Assembly (NCBI RefSeq): GCF_036226765.1
Contig: NZ_CP109017.1
Coordinates: 806,001-870,000, forward strand
Source of the DNA: Streptomyces sp. NBC_00670
GTDB lineage: Bacteria > Actinomycetota > Actinomycetes > Streptomycetales > Streptomycetaceae
Reading direction: 5' to 3'
Length of the DNA stretch: 64,000 nt
The stretch's first letter is position 1. Each line of letters starts with the position of its first letter. The notes beneath the pieces are model-generated. The model was given only the letters and a program-made list of their open reading frames with translations. It was not told the DNA's origin and did no database searches. Of the stretch, positions 52,863-60,852 are shown one piece after another. The position numbers and the translations under genes are program-made.

Positions 52863-53358
52863 AACGCGTCTGATTCCGTTTCGCGCAAGAGGTGTGGGAT
52901 TCATCTGACGAAAGGGCAGGGCGGATCGGCCGGCCGACCTGTTGACGGCGACGGGCGGCCGGGAACATCGAAACAGCGCACGCCGAAAAGCGGTGCACAC
53001 CGGGCGCAACGCATGACGACGAGAAGTGTGGGAGGCCGAACGAGGGCATCTACACCAGGGCTGACCAGCGCAAACGGGCGCGCGGAACCCCGGCGTCAGC
53101 ACGATGCCTGACGACAGCCTGCAATTGATGGTGTGGTGTTGATTCTTCCCCCGTGACCCCACGACGGGTCACAAAGACTCCTCTGTGCTATTCCCCGTCA
53201 CTTCTCTCGAAGCTACCCCCGCTGCCTCAGGTACGGACTCTTTGGTCGACGGCCCGTGACTCGAAATCGAGCCTACACAATGCACTTCCGTAAGCCACTG
53301 TGCGTGACGTTCCGGCCAACGGGGCGAGAGCGTAGCAGGGCCGCTATTCCGAAATCAT

Positions 53359-53372
53359 GTGACCCAGGTCAC
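53359..53372. promoter_or_regulatory. Candidate Crp-type operator (GTGACC-CA-GGTCAC)
   Basis: A 14-base sequence with perfect 6-bp arms fits the streptomycete Crp pattern GTG-N6-GNCAC. It lies about 500 bp upstream of the dehydrogenase gene and 400 bp upstream of the MarR gene. Crp is known to regulate antibiotic clusters in S. coelicolor; binding here is inferred. Confidence 0.5.
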
Positions 53373-53728
53373 GTTCCGGTTTACCGAGACAGTTCGGCGG
53401 GGCAATACCGCGCGCCCCGGATAGCCGACCGACCTGGCAGGGCGCGGGTGAACCAGAGATTCCACCGCGCGCCGGACCGCCCGGGAGCCCGGCAGATTTT
53501 GCCATTTCATGGGTGGACGGCCGCCGGCTTTGCAACAGCGGTGTGAACAAGCCGGGCCGCCGGCCCCCGCCGGTGCGGCGGCCGCGGGCGGGGTATCGGG
53601 CGCGCGCGAGCGTCGCCGGGCCGGGAAACCGCGCAGGTCCCCGGCGTCCGCGGGCCCCGACGCGGGCGGCGGACCGGGCGCCCGGGACCCCGCGGCCGGC
53701 GGGACTGGATCTCTCCCGGGAAACATTG

Positions 53729-53743
53729 CTATCTTGATGGTAG
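53729..53743. promoter_or_regulatory. Candidate MarR operator upstream of marR
   Basis: CTATC-TTGAT-GGTAG is an imperfect inverted repeat 30 bases upstream of the regulator ATG. Its reverse complement shares the core CCATCA with the sequence over the exporter promoter (54512-54517), which supports a common binding protein. Confidence 0.4.
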
Positions 53744-53773
53744 AAGTTTCGTATGATCGAGAGGAGCGGGTTC

Positions 53774-54271
53774 ATGGCGCGCACCGGCAACGCCGAACGG
53801 CCCGAGGCGCGGCAGTCCCTGCGGGAGGACTTCCTCATCGCGGAGCGCCCCGGCTACCTGCTGCACAAGGCGGGTCTGGTGCTGGTCGAGGACGCCGAGA
53901 AGGCGCTGGCCGACGTCGGCATGCGCATCCGCTACTTCTTCGTGCTGGCCGCCCTGGCCGGCGGACCCGAGCTCTCCCAGCAGGACCTGAGCCGGCTGCT
54001 CAACCTGGACCCGACCACCGTCGTGACCGTGATCGACGAGATGGAGCGCAACAAGCACGTCGAGCGGCGGCGCAATCCCGCCGACCGCAGGCGCTACAAC
54101 CTGATCCTCACCGACTCCGGCCGCGAGGCGCTCGCGACCGCCGACCGGGTGGCCTCCGAGGTGGAGGCGGAGTTCTTCGGCGCGCTCGGGGACGGCGAGC
54201 GCGAGGCGCTGCGCGGCATGCTCGGCAGGCTCCTCGCGGGCCGCTGGCCGGCGTCGGTCTGTTCCGACTGA
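53774..54271 (+). CDS. MarR-family transcriptional regulator
   Basis: A 165-residue winged-helix regulator. The recognition region is LSQQDLSRLLNLDPTTVVTVIDEMERNKHVERRRNPADRRRYNLILTDSGREAL, the typical MarR HTH plus DxRxxx wing. ATG 53774 follows GAGGAG by 8 bases; ATG 53753 lies before that site and is rejected. It is divergent from the biosynthetic operon and 279 bp upstream of the MFS exporter, so it probably represses the exporter and perhaps the cluster until a phenolic or product-like ligand binds. Confidence 0.9.
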   Translation: MARTGNAERPEARQSLREDFLIAERPGYLLHKAGLVLVEDAEKALADVGMRIRYFFVLAALAGGPELSQQDLSRLLNLDPTTVVTVIDEMERNKHVERRRNPADRRRYNLILTDSGREALATADRVASEVEAEFFGALGDGEREALRGMLGRLLAGRWPASVCSD

Positions 54272-54480
54272 CGCGAGACGTCCGCGGGGCCCCGCGGGCC
54301 CCCACGAAACCCTGCGAAGGGGTGTCCGGCTCGGCCGGGCACCCCTTCTCGCATGTCCGGGGGCCTGGTTCAGCCCACCCGCGACCGGTTCTCCCACGTC
54401 CGGGGCCGGTCGCTCCGCTCCCCCAACTCCCCCTCGCCGCCCGGCCGATGACCGTTCACGGCCCGTTCGGCGGACCCGCG

Positions 54481-54540
54481 TTGACGCATCGCTTTCCAAT
54501 CATCTAGATTTCCATCATCTACAACGCCAGCTGATTGGAA
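54481..54540 (+). promoter_or_regulatory. Promoter and operator of the MFS exporter
   Basis: TTGACG (54481-54486) and TAGATT (54505-54510) form a -35/-10 pair at 18-base spacing. The -10 is inside an inverted repeat, TAGAT-7-ATCTA (54505-54521). A wider pair, TTCCAATCA (54494-54502) and TGATTGGAA (54532-54540), encloses it. A repressor binding here would block transcription. Confidence 0.55.
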
Positions 54541-54550
54541 GGTTCCCCGC

Positions 54551-56164
54551 ATGTCCGCAGAACGCGCTCCGTCCCCCACGAGGTGGTGGACGCTCGGGAT
54601 CGTCGCGTTGGGCTCGTTCATGCTGATGCTCGACCTGAGCGTGGTCTCGATCGCGCTGCCGCAGATCCACGAGTCCCTGGGCAGCAGCTTCGCCGACCTG
54701 CAGTGGGTGTTCGACGCCTACGCCCTGACGCTGGCGATCTTCCTGGTGGCGGCGGGCTCGCTGGCCGACCGGATCGGCCGCAAGAAGCTCTTCCAGGTCG
54801 GCTTCGCCGTCTTCACCGTCGCCTCCCTGGCCTGCGGTCTGGCGGACGGCGCCAACGCGCTGAGCTGGTTCCGCGCGATCCAGGGTGTCGGCGCCGCCGT
54901 GATGTTCGCCGTCGGCCCGGCCATGCTCAGCCACGAGTTCCACGGCAAGGAGCGCGCGACCGCTTTCACCGCGTTCGGTGCGGCCGTGGGTCTGGCCGTG
55001 GCCACCGGTCCGCTCATCGGCGGCTCGCTGATCAACTCCCTGTCCTGGCGCTGGATCTTCTACATCAACGTGCCGGTCGGCGTGATCGCCCTGGTCATCG
55101 GCGCCCTGCGAGTGCGCGAGTCGCGCAACCCCAAGGCCCACCCCACCGACTGGGCCGGGCTCGCCACCTTCAGCGTCGCCCTGGCCGCCCTGGTGTACGC
55201 CACCATCCGCGGCCCGGTGGAGGGCTGGAAGAGCGCCACCACCCTCGGCCTCTACGCCGCCAGCGCCGTGTTCCTCGCGCTGTTCGTGTTCATCGAGAAG
55301 CGGCTGGGCGAGCGCGCCATGATCGACCTGGCGTTCTTCCGCAGCCCCACCTTCATCGGCATCTCCCTCGTCGCCATGATCGGCAACGCCGGCGCCCTGC
55401 CGTCGGTGTTCTTCGAGACCAGCTACATCGAGAACATGCTGCACGTGGACGCGTGGGGCACGGGTCTGCGCTTCCTGCCGCTGACCGGCGCGATGTTCGT
55501 GGCCGGTGCGCTCGGCGGCGGCCTCATCGGCAAGGTGCCCTTCCGCATCCTGCTGGGCGGCTCCACCCTGGTGATGGCCGTCGGCATCCTCTTCCTCAAC
55601 ATGACCGAGGCCGACTCCAAGTGGACGGTCCTCATCCCGGCGCTGGTCATCTCCGGCTTCGGCATGGGTGCCTTCAACCCGGCCCGCGCCGCCCTGGCCA
55701 TCGGGGTCACCGAGCCCGCGAAGTCGGGTGTCGCCTCCGGCATCAACGAGACCTTCCAGCAGGTCGGCATCGCGGTCGGCATCGCCGCCGTGGGCGCCTA
55801 CTTCCAGCACAGCGTGGCCGACGACTTCACCGGCTCCGCGGTGGGGCAGCAGATGGGTGACGACGCCGCCAACGAGGCCGCGCACGGCATCAGCGCCGGT
55901 GGCCTCGACGCCGTCGCGCAGGCCGCGGGCCCGCTCCGCGACAAGGTCCTCGTGGCCGGCCAGGACGCGTTCATGAACGCCTTCCACGGCGCCATGACCT
56001 TCAGCGCGATCCTCGGCTTCGTCGCCGCGGTCATCGGCTTCACCATGCTGCGCACGAAGGACCTGCACGCCAGCGCCCTCTCGACGGTCCCGCCGGACCT
56101 CGACGAGGACGGCCAGGTGCGCCCGGACGACGCCACGGACGTCGCGGTGGGCGCGCCCGCCTGA
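54551..56164 (+). CDS. DHA2-type 14-TM MFS exporter
   Basis: A 537-residue major-facilitator drug:H+ antiporter. TM1 LGIVALGSFMLMLDLSVVSIALP holds the D-x-x motif of the DHA2 group. The loop motif GSLADRIGRKKLFQ (motif A) and motif C (GAAVGLAVATGPLIGGSL) follow, then further TM helices up to AMTFSAILGFVAAVIGFTML. ATG 54551 has GGAAGG 8 bases upstream. Next to a MarR gene and a biosynthetic operon it is the likely self-resistance or product exporter. Two tandem hairpins follow it. Confidence 0.9.
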   Translation: MSAERAPSPTRWWTLGIVALGSFMLMLDLSVVSIALPQIHESLGSSFADLQWVFDAYALTLAIFLVAAGSLADRIGRKKLFQVGFAVFTVASLACGLADGANALSWFRAIQGVGAAVMFAVGPAMLSHEFHGKERATAFTAFGAAVGLAVATGPLIGGSLINSLSWRWIFYINVPVGVIALVIGALRVRESRNPKAHPTDWAGLATFSVALAALVYATIRGPVEGWKSATTLGLYAASAVFLALFVFIEKRLGERAMIDLAFFRSPTFIGISLVAMIGNAGALPSVFFETSYIENMLHVDAWGTGLRFLPLTGAMFVAGALGGGLIGKVPFRILLGGSTLVMAVGILFLNMTEADSKWTVLIPALVISGFGMGAFNPARAALAIGVTEPAKSGVASGINETFQQVGIAVGIAAVGAYFQHSVADDFTGSAVGQQMGDDAANEAAHGISAGGLDAVAQAAGPLRDKVLVAGQDAFMNAFHGAMTFSAILGFVAAVIGFTMLRTKDLHASALSTVPPDLDEDGQVRPDDATDVAVGAPA

Positions 56165-56189
56165 GAGGCCCGGCGCCTCTCCCCCCGAC

Positions 56190-56229
56190 ACCGTCCCGGT
56201 GGTCACATCCCCCGCGCCACCGGGACGGT
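56190..56229. terminator. Hairpin 1 after the exporter gene
   Basis: A perfect 13-bp stem (56190-56202 with 56217-56229) and a 14-base loop lie 25 bases after the exporter stop. Confidence 0.7.
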
Positions 56230-56242
56230 TCTCCACCGCTCC

Positions 56243-56271
56243 ACACCCCCCTGGGACCTCCAGGGGGGTGT
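56243..56271. terminator. Hairpin 2 after the exporter gene
   Basis: A perfect 12-bp stem (ACACCCCCCTGG at 56243 with CCAGGGGGGTGT at 56260) and a 5-base loop follow the first hairpin directly, closing the cluster side. The remaining 170 bases to dhaK hold the dha promoter region and no gene. Confidence 0.7.
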
Positions 56272-56441
56272 CGGCGTTCCCGGCCCGCCGGGCAGGGACG
56301 GGTGCCGGCCCATCCGGCCCGCCGGGCACCTCCCCCACCGTCGTCACAGGTGACCTTCGCCGTTCCGGGGCAGATACTGCCGATAGGAGCGGCCCAGCAC
56401 GCAGGCCGGAGCGAGGCCTGCCCGGCTCACCGGAGGTACCC

Positions 56442-57434
56442 ATGAAGATGTTGATCAACGTCGCGGAAACGGTGGTCGCGGACGCGCTGCGGGGGATGGC
56501 CGCCGCCCACCCCGAGCTCACCGTCGACGTGGAGAACCGGGTGATCGTACGGCGGGACGCGCCGGTTGCCGGAAAGGTCGCCCTCGTCTCCGGCGGCGGC
56601 TCGGGGCACGAGCCGCTGCACGGCGGCTTCGTCGGCCCGGGCATGCTCTCGGCGGCCTGCCCCGGCGAGATCTTCACCTCCCCCGTCCCGGACCAGATGG
56701 TGCGGGCCGCGGCCGCCGTGGACAGCGGCGCGGGCGTCCTCTTCATCGTCAAGAACTACACGGGCGACGTCCTCAACTTCGACATGGCGGCCGAGCTCGC
56801 CGAGGACGAGGGCATCCAGGTGGCCAAGGTCCTCGTCAACGACGACGTCGCCGTGACCGACAGTCTCTACACCGCGGGCCGCCGGGGCACCGGCGCGACC
56901 CTGTTCGTGGAGAAGATCGCGGGCGCGGCGGCGGACGAGGGCCAGCCGCTGGAGCGGGTCGAGGCGCTCGCCCGGCAGGTCAACGACAACGCGCGCAGCT
57001 TCGGCGTCGCCCTGTCCGCCTGCACCACCCCCGCCAAGGGCACCCCCACCTTCGACCTGCCCGCCGGGGAGCTGGAGCTGGGCATCGGCATCCACGGCGA
57101 GCCGGGGCGCGAGCGGCGCGGGATGATGACCTCGCGGGAGATCGCGGACTTCGCGGTGCACGCGATCCTGGAGGACATGGAGCCGCGCAACCCGGTCCTG
57201 GTGCTCGTCAACGGCATGGGGGCGACGCCGCTCCTCGAGCTGTACGGCTTCCACGCGGAGGTGCAGCGGGTGCTCACCGAGCGGGGCGTGGCCGTGGCCC
57301 GCACGCTGGTGGGCAACTACGTCACCTCCCTGGACATGGCGGGCGCGTCCGTCACCCTGTGCCAGATCGACGAGGAGCTGCTGCGGCTGTGGGACGCGCC
57401 GGTGAGCACGCCGGGGCTGCGCTGGGGCAGGTAG
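56442..57434 (+). CDS. dhaK: Dihydroxyacetone kinase subunit DhaK
   Basis: The 330-residue substrate-binding subunit of PEP-dependent dihydroxyacetone kinase. It binds dihydroxyacetone covalently through His218 in GIGIHGEPG, the same number as in E. coli DhaK. GGGSGHEPLHGGFVGPGMLSAA, FIVKNYTGDVLNFDMA and LVNGMGATPLLELY are all family-typical. ATG 56442 follows CGGAGG; the longer open frame is rejected. It is the first gene of dhaKLM, feeding dihydroxyacetone into glycolysis as the phosphate. Confidence 0.95.
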   Translation: MKMLINVAETVVADALRGMAAAHPELTVDVENRVIVRRDAPVAGKVALVSGGGSGHEPLHGGFVGPGMLSAACPGEIFTSPVPDQMVRAAAAVDSGAGVLFIVKNYTGDVLNFDMAAELAEDEGIQVAKVLVNDDVAVTDSLYTAGRRGTGATLFVEKIAGAAADEGQPLERVEALARQVNDNARSFGVALSACTTPAKGTPTFDLPAGELELGIGIHGEPGRERRGMMTSREIADFAVHAILEDMEPRNPVLVLVNGMGATPLLELYGFHAEVQRVLTERGVAVARTLVGNYVTSLDMAGASVTLCQIDEELLRLWDAPVSTPGLRWGR

Positions 57435-57481
57435 CCCCCACGTCTTGCCGCCCGCAACATCCGTACCACGCAAGGAGATCC

Positions 57482-58081
57482 ATGCTCGACGCCGACTTCT
57501 TCCGCCGCTGGATGGCGGCGACCGCCGCGTCCGTCGACCGTGAGGCCGAGCGGCTCACCGCCCTCGACTCGCCGATCGGCGACGCCGACCACGGCAGCAA
57601 TCTGCAACGCGGGTTCCGCGCCGTGGTGACCGTACTCGACAAGGAGGCGCCGGACACGCCCGGGGCCGTGCTCACGCTGGCCGGACGGCAGCTGATCTCC
57701 ACGGTCGGCGGCGCGTCCGGGCCGCTGTACGGGACGCTGCTGCGGCGCACCGGCAAGGCGCTCGGCGACGCCGCCGAGGTCTCCGAGGCGCAGCTCGCCG
57801 AGGCGCTGGGCACCGGCGTGGACGCGGTGCGGCAGCTGGGCGGGGCGGCGCCGGGTGACAAGACCATGATCGACGCGTTGGTGCCGGCGGTCGGGGCGCT
57901 CGGCGAGTCGTTCGCCGCGGCCGGGGCGGCGGCGGAGGAGGGTGCCGTCGCCACGACACCGTTGCGGGCCCGCAAGGGGAGGGCCAGCTATCTCGGCGAG
58001 CGGAGCGTCGGGCACCAGGACCCGGGCGCGACCTCGGCCGCGCTGCTGATCGCGGCACTTCAGGAGGCGCGCGGTGAGTGA
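57482..58081 (+). CDS. dhaL: Dihydroxyacetone kinase ADP-binding subunit DhaL
   Basis: The 199-residue subunit that holds ADP/ATP as a cofactor and transfers the phosphate to dihydroxyacetone. The magnesium-binding aspartates are Asp29, Asp34 and Asp36 in DSPIGDADHG. STVGGASGPLYGTLLR, PGDKTMIDAL and the C-terminal GRASYLGERSVGHQDPGATSAALL match the family. It lies 47 bp after dhaK and overlaps dhaM by 8 bp. Confidence 0.95.
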   Translation: MLDADFFRRWMAATAASVDREAERLTALDSPIGDADHGSNLQRGFRAVVTVLDKEAPDTPGAVLTLAGRQLISTVGGASGPLYGTLLRRTGKALGDAAEVSEAQLAEALGTGVDAVRQLGGAAPGDKTMIDALVPAVGALGESFAAAGAAAEEGAVATTPLRARKGRASYLGERSVGHQDPGATSAALLIAALQEARGE

Positions 58082-58502
58082 GAGCGGTGGAGGTACGGAG
58101 CGGCGGCTGGTCGGGGTGGTGCTGGTGTCGCACAGCGCGGCGGTGGCGGCGTCGGTGGCGGAGCTGGCCAAGGGTCTCGCGGGCGGCGGTCCGACGGCGC
58201 CCGTAGCCCCTGCGGGCGGCACGGCGGACGGCGGCCTCGGCACCAGCGCGGAGCTGATCTCCGCGGCGGCGGCGTCGGTGGACCGCGGCGCGGGCGTCGC
58301 GATCCTGATGGACCTCGGCAGCGCGGTCCTCACGGTCAAGGCGCTGCTCGCGGAGGGCGACGAACTCCCCCCGGACACCCGCCTGGTCGACGCCCCCTTC
58401 GTGGAGGGCGCGGTCGCGGCGGTGGTGACGGCGTCGGCCGGGGCGGACGTGGCCGCGGTGGAGTCCGCGGCGGCGGAGGCGTATTCCTACCGGAAGGAGT
58501 GA
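58074..58502 (+). CDS. dhaM: PTS-dependent dihydroxyacetone kinase phosphoryl donor DhaM (single EIIA domain)
   Basis: A 142-residue EIIA-Man-like subunit. The phosphorylated histidine is His20 in VLVSHSAAVAASVAEL, and GVAILMDLGSAVLTVKALL is typical. It receives phosphate from HPr and rephosphorylates the ADP on DhaL. It consists of the EIIA domain alone, without the HPr and EI-like domains fused in E. coli DhaM, so it relies on the general PTS. The GTG start overlaps dhaL and follows AGGAGG inside it. Confidence 0.92.
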   Translation: MSESGGGTERRLVGVVLVSHSAAVAASVAELAKGLAGGGPTAPVAPAGGTADGGLGTSAELISAAAASVDRGAGVAILMDLGSAVLTVKALLAEGDELPPDTRLVDAPFVEGAVAAVVTASAGADVAAVESAAAEAYSYRKE

Positions 58503-58584
58503 GGGGGCGTTCCTGCCGGGGCCCGCACCCCTGATTGGCCGGGCGCACCCCTGCGGGAGAGCTCGGCGGTGCGGTGCGGTGCGG

Positions 58585-58672
58585 TGCGTCGGCGGGTGCG
58601 GGTGGCGGGGTGGCTGGTCGCGCCCACGCGGCGAAGCCGCACATCGATACGGTCCCGCGCCCCTGAGTTGGC
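58585..58672. repeat. Dispersed intergenic repeat, copy 5
   Basis: GCGGGTGCGGGTGGCGGGGT, GGCTGGTCGCGCCCACGCGG and CGAAGCCGCACATCGATACG run together into GTCCCGCGCCCCTGAGTTGG, closely following the copy at 24226. The second palindrome arm is missing. It lies between dhaM and the second repeat family. Confidence 0.72.
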
Positions 58673-58699
58673 CGGGGTGGGCCGGGGGCGTACGGCCCC

Positions 58700-58915
58700 G
58701 GAGGGCCACGGGGCGGGGCGCAGCCCCGGACTTTCTCGGGGGTTCGGGCGGAGCCCCCTCGGGGGTTCGGGCGGAGCCCGGGAGCGGGCTCGGGGGCGGA
58801 GCCCCTCACGTCTGTGGGGGGGGTGCAGGGGGCGCGGCCCCCGCCGGGGTCGGGGCGGAGCCCCGGAGGTTCCCGGTGGTGGGGCGGAGCCCCTCGCTTT
58901 GCTAGGGGGTGTGGG
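58700..58915. repeat. G/C-run repeats (GGGGCGGAGCCCC-type), second array
   Basis: About eight modules of the GGGCGGAGCCCC kind, e.g. GGGGCGGGGCGCAGCCCCGG and CGGGGGCGGAGCCCCTC, fill the gap before the chitosanase gene and reach its last codons. They match the array at 14945-15085. No gene is supported here. Confidence 0.72.
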
Positions 58916-59807
58916 GGGTGGCCCCCGGTGCGTGGGTGCCGCTCGACCTCCGGAGGAACTCGCGGGCGAGTTCCTCTCCGCGTTCCGCCGTCGTCTCGCG
59001 GTCGCCGGCGGAGGGCACCCCGGAGTCGGGGAAGACGACGTACGTCACGTCGTCGTCCGTGCCGCCGCCGCGGGGGTCGGGGCGGATGCCGAGGCTCTTG
59101 GCCGTGGCGTAGGACGCCTCGCCGATGATGTCGCGCGGTCCCGTGTCGCCGACCACCGCGTACTGCACCCGGTCCCCGTGGATCACCGCGGCGACGGAAC
59201 CGCCGCGGACCCCGTCCGCCCGGTGGTCCCAGAGCCGGCTCGGCTCGGGAACCACGATGTACGGCACCTTCTCGGCGTCGAGCCGGCGCCCGTCCGGCCC
59301 CTGGAACGCGGTGGACCGGGTGAACTGCGGATCGGTCCGCCGGTTGCAGCGCCGCCCGGCGCGGCCGTCGCAGTCGATGTCCATGTCGGCCTTCCAGAAC
59401 ACCGCACCGTGCCGGCCGCACACGGGGATGTCGGCGCGTGCCCCCGCGTCGCTGCGGAAACGCCCGTGGGAGACGGGGGTGCAGTGCCGGGTCTCGGCCA
59501 GCAGATCGGCCGCGGCTACCCGCCCCTCGCGCCCCTCTCCGGCTTCGCGCTCCCCGCGCCGCCCGAGGACCGGCCGCTCCCGGCCGCGATCGCGGTCGTG
59601 GAAGACCGGGGAGCGCGACGGGACCCCGTCACCCCGCGGCACCGGGGCGTGCCCCCGGCCGGCACCGTGCTCCGCCGCCCCGGGCGGCGGGAGCGGTGCG
59701 GGCGCCTGCGGGCGGACGGCCGCGACGGGCCCGGCCGGAGCCGGTCCGGCCGGGGCGAGGAGGGCGGCACTGGCCGCCACCAGCGACAACGAGGTGGTGT
59801 AACGCAC
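58902..59807 (-). CDS. Secreted GH75 chitosanase-type glycosidase
   Basis: A 301-residue secreted protein. The signal peptide is about residues 1-28. A low-complexity Pro/Gly/Arg-rich region reaches about 100. The catalytic domain then reads GRHGAVFWKADMDIDCDG, FQGPDGRRLDAEKVPYIVVPEPS, GSVAAVIHGDRVQYAVVGDTGP and IIGEASYATAKSLGI. The aspartates in KADMDIDCDG and the Glu in IGEAS agree with the GH75 (fungal/streptomycete chitosanase) active site. GTG 59807 behind AGAGGG is preferred to GTG 59825. Its C-terminal THAPGATPHTP overlaps repeat sequence. Confidence 0.82.
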   Translation of the reverse strand: MRYTTSLSLVAASAALLAPAGPAPAGPVAAVRPQAPAPLPPPGAAEHGAGRGHAPVPRGDGVPSRSPVFHDRDRGRERPVLGRRGEREAGEGREGRVAAADLLAETRHCTPVSHGRFRSDAGARADIPVCGRHGAVFWKADMDIDCDGRAGRRCNRRTDPQFTRSTAFQGPDGRRLDAEKVPYIVVPEPSRLWDHRADGVRGGSVAAVIHGDRVQYAVVGDTGPRDIIGEASYATAKSLGIRPDPRGGGTDDDVTYVVFPDSGVPSAGDRETTAERGEELAREFLRRSSGTHAPGATPHTP

Positions 59808-59896
59808 GGCTACGGACCCTCTCACGCCGGACGGCGCCGATCACGCACCGCCCGGCGGAGCGCTCCCCGACACCGGCCGGAGCCGTTCGGGTGACC

Positions 59897-59935
59897 GGCC
59901 GGGGGCCGGGCCGTACCCGGCCACGGCCCCCGGCC
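59897..59935. repeat. Inverted repeat in the gene-free stretch 59808-60273
   Basis: GGCCGGGGGCC (59897-59907) and GGCCCCCGGCC (59925-59935) are exact reverse complements separated by 17 bases, upstream of the chitosanase gene. Apart from this I see no gene or clear promoter in the 466-bp gap. Confidence 0.5.
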
Positions 59936-60273
59936 GTCCGCGCCGGCGCGGGCTCAGCGACGACAGCGGTCCGCGCCGTGGGCGCGAACTGCCGTCGCGG
60001 ACGGCGGAGTTCACGCCCCGTGGGGGTTCAGCATACGAAGCCGCGCGGGTCCGCCGCACACTCCCCCGCCGTCCGCGCCCCGGCGCCCGCCCCGCCCATG
60101 TCCATCCCGCGGCGAAACCGTGCGCCGGACGACGGAAAGGTTCACCTGGCCGGGGGCCGTCCGGATGCGGTCCGCCCCCGGGGCGTCTGAGATCGCTTCG
60201 AGGCGGCACGAACGTTCCCCGATCCCGGCGGCGCAATGGTGTGCCGCCGGCCGTGCCGCTGGAGGGCAGTCCC

Positions 60274-60828
60274 ATGCGTAGATCTCAGATATCGGCCCGC
60301 GCCGGCCTGGCCGCGGCCGCCGCCGCGCTGCCGCTGGCCCTGGCTTCGCCCGCCACCGCCGCGGGCATCTCGGTCAGCACCGCGGGGTCCACGGTGTCGG
60401 TGGCCACCACCGCCTGCAAGCAGGTGAACGGCAGTTTCGGCAACGCCTCGCTGCTCTCTCCGGGGCAGTCGAACTTCGCCCAGGGCCGGCAGACCGCGCT
60501 GTCGCAGGCGAACGGCACCCAGTCCGCGGCCTGGTCGAACGTCGGCCGCGGGACGTTCACGGTGGTCGTGGTGTGCGCCAACGGCTCGACCGCGGGCACC
60601 CAGCCGATCATCGTCTCGCCGTCGGCCACCAGCAGACCCGCCACCCCCTCCCCCGCGACCCCCTCGCCCGCGGTGTCCCCGTCGCTGGGGGTCATGGGCG
60701 GGATCGGCGGATCGGTCCGCGACTACGGCACCCTCACCAAGGTGGCGGGCGGTTTCCTGGTCACGGCCGGGGTGGGCGCCACCGCGTGGTACCTGCGCCG
60801 CCGCACCCGCCGCCCGCACCACCTCTGA
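60274..60828 (+). CDS. Secreted, membrane-anchored small protein
   Basis: A 184-residue protein of unknown function. It has a signal peptide (about 1-29, ARAGLAAAAAALPLALASPATAA) and an Asn/Ser/Gly-rich external domain with a Cys pair (TACKQVN and VVVCANG). A Pro/Ser/Thr linker with a repeated PATPSP element follows (about 125-145). A C-terminal TM helix (VAGGFLVTAGVGATAWYL) and a positively charged tail RRRTRRPHHL end it. There is no LPxTG-type sorting motif, so it is a type I membrane anchor. GGAGGG lies 7 bases before ATG 60274. Confidence 0.75.
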   Translation: MRRSQISARAGLAAAAAALPLALASPATAAGISVSTAGSTVSVATTACKQVNGSFGNASLLSPGQSNFAQGRQTALSQANGTQSAAWSNVGRGTFTVVVVCANGSTAGTQPIIVSPSATSRPATPSPATPSPAVSPSLGVMGGIGGSVRDYGTLTKVAGGFLVTAGVGATAWYLRRRTRRPHHL

Positions 60829-60852
60829 CCGCCGGACACCTCTCACCGGCCC

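Larger units (their letters stand above)
52863..53773. other. 911-bp divergent regulatory region of the biosynthetic cluster
   Basis: No supported gene lies between the dehydrogenase and MarR genes. The stretch is less GC-rich than its surroundings up to about 53350 and contains the palindrome at 53359, then becomes GC-rich again. Long divergent promoter regions of this kind usually integrate several regulators. Confidence 0.6.

Noticed and set aside
52863-53162. N-terminal 100-residue extension of the acyl-CoA dehydrogenase
   Set aside because: The extension is compositionally unlike the domain, overlaps regulatory DNA, and the conserved fold begins soon after ATG 52862.
53752-53757. TATGAT as the -10 box of the MarR gene
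   Set aside because: It lies so close to the ribosome-binding site that a transcript starting from it would not include that site; no matching -35 at 16-18 bases.
59841-60275. A 144-codon minus-strand ORF in the gap before the secreted protein gene
   Set aside because: Arg/Pro/Gly-rich with no domain, signal or ribosome-binding site; its codon pattern looks like non-coding GC-rich DNA.
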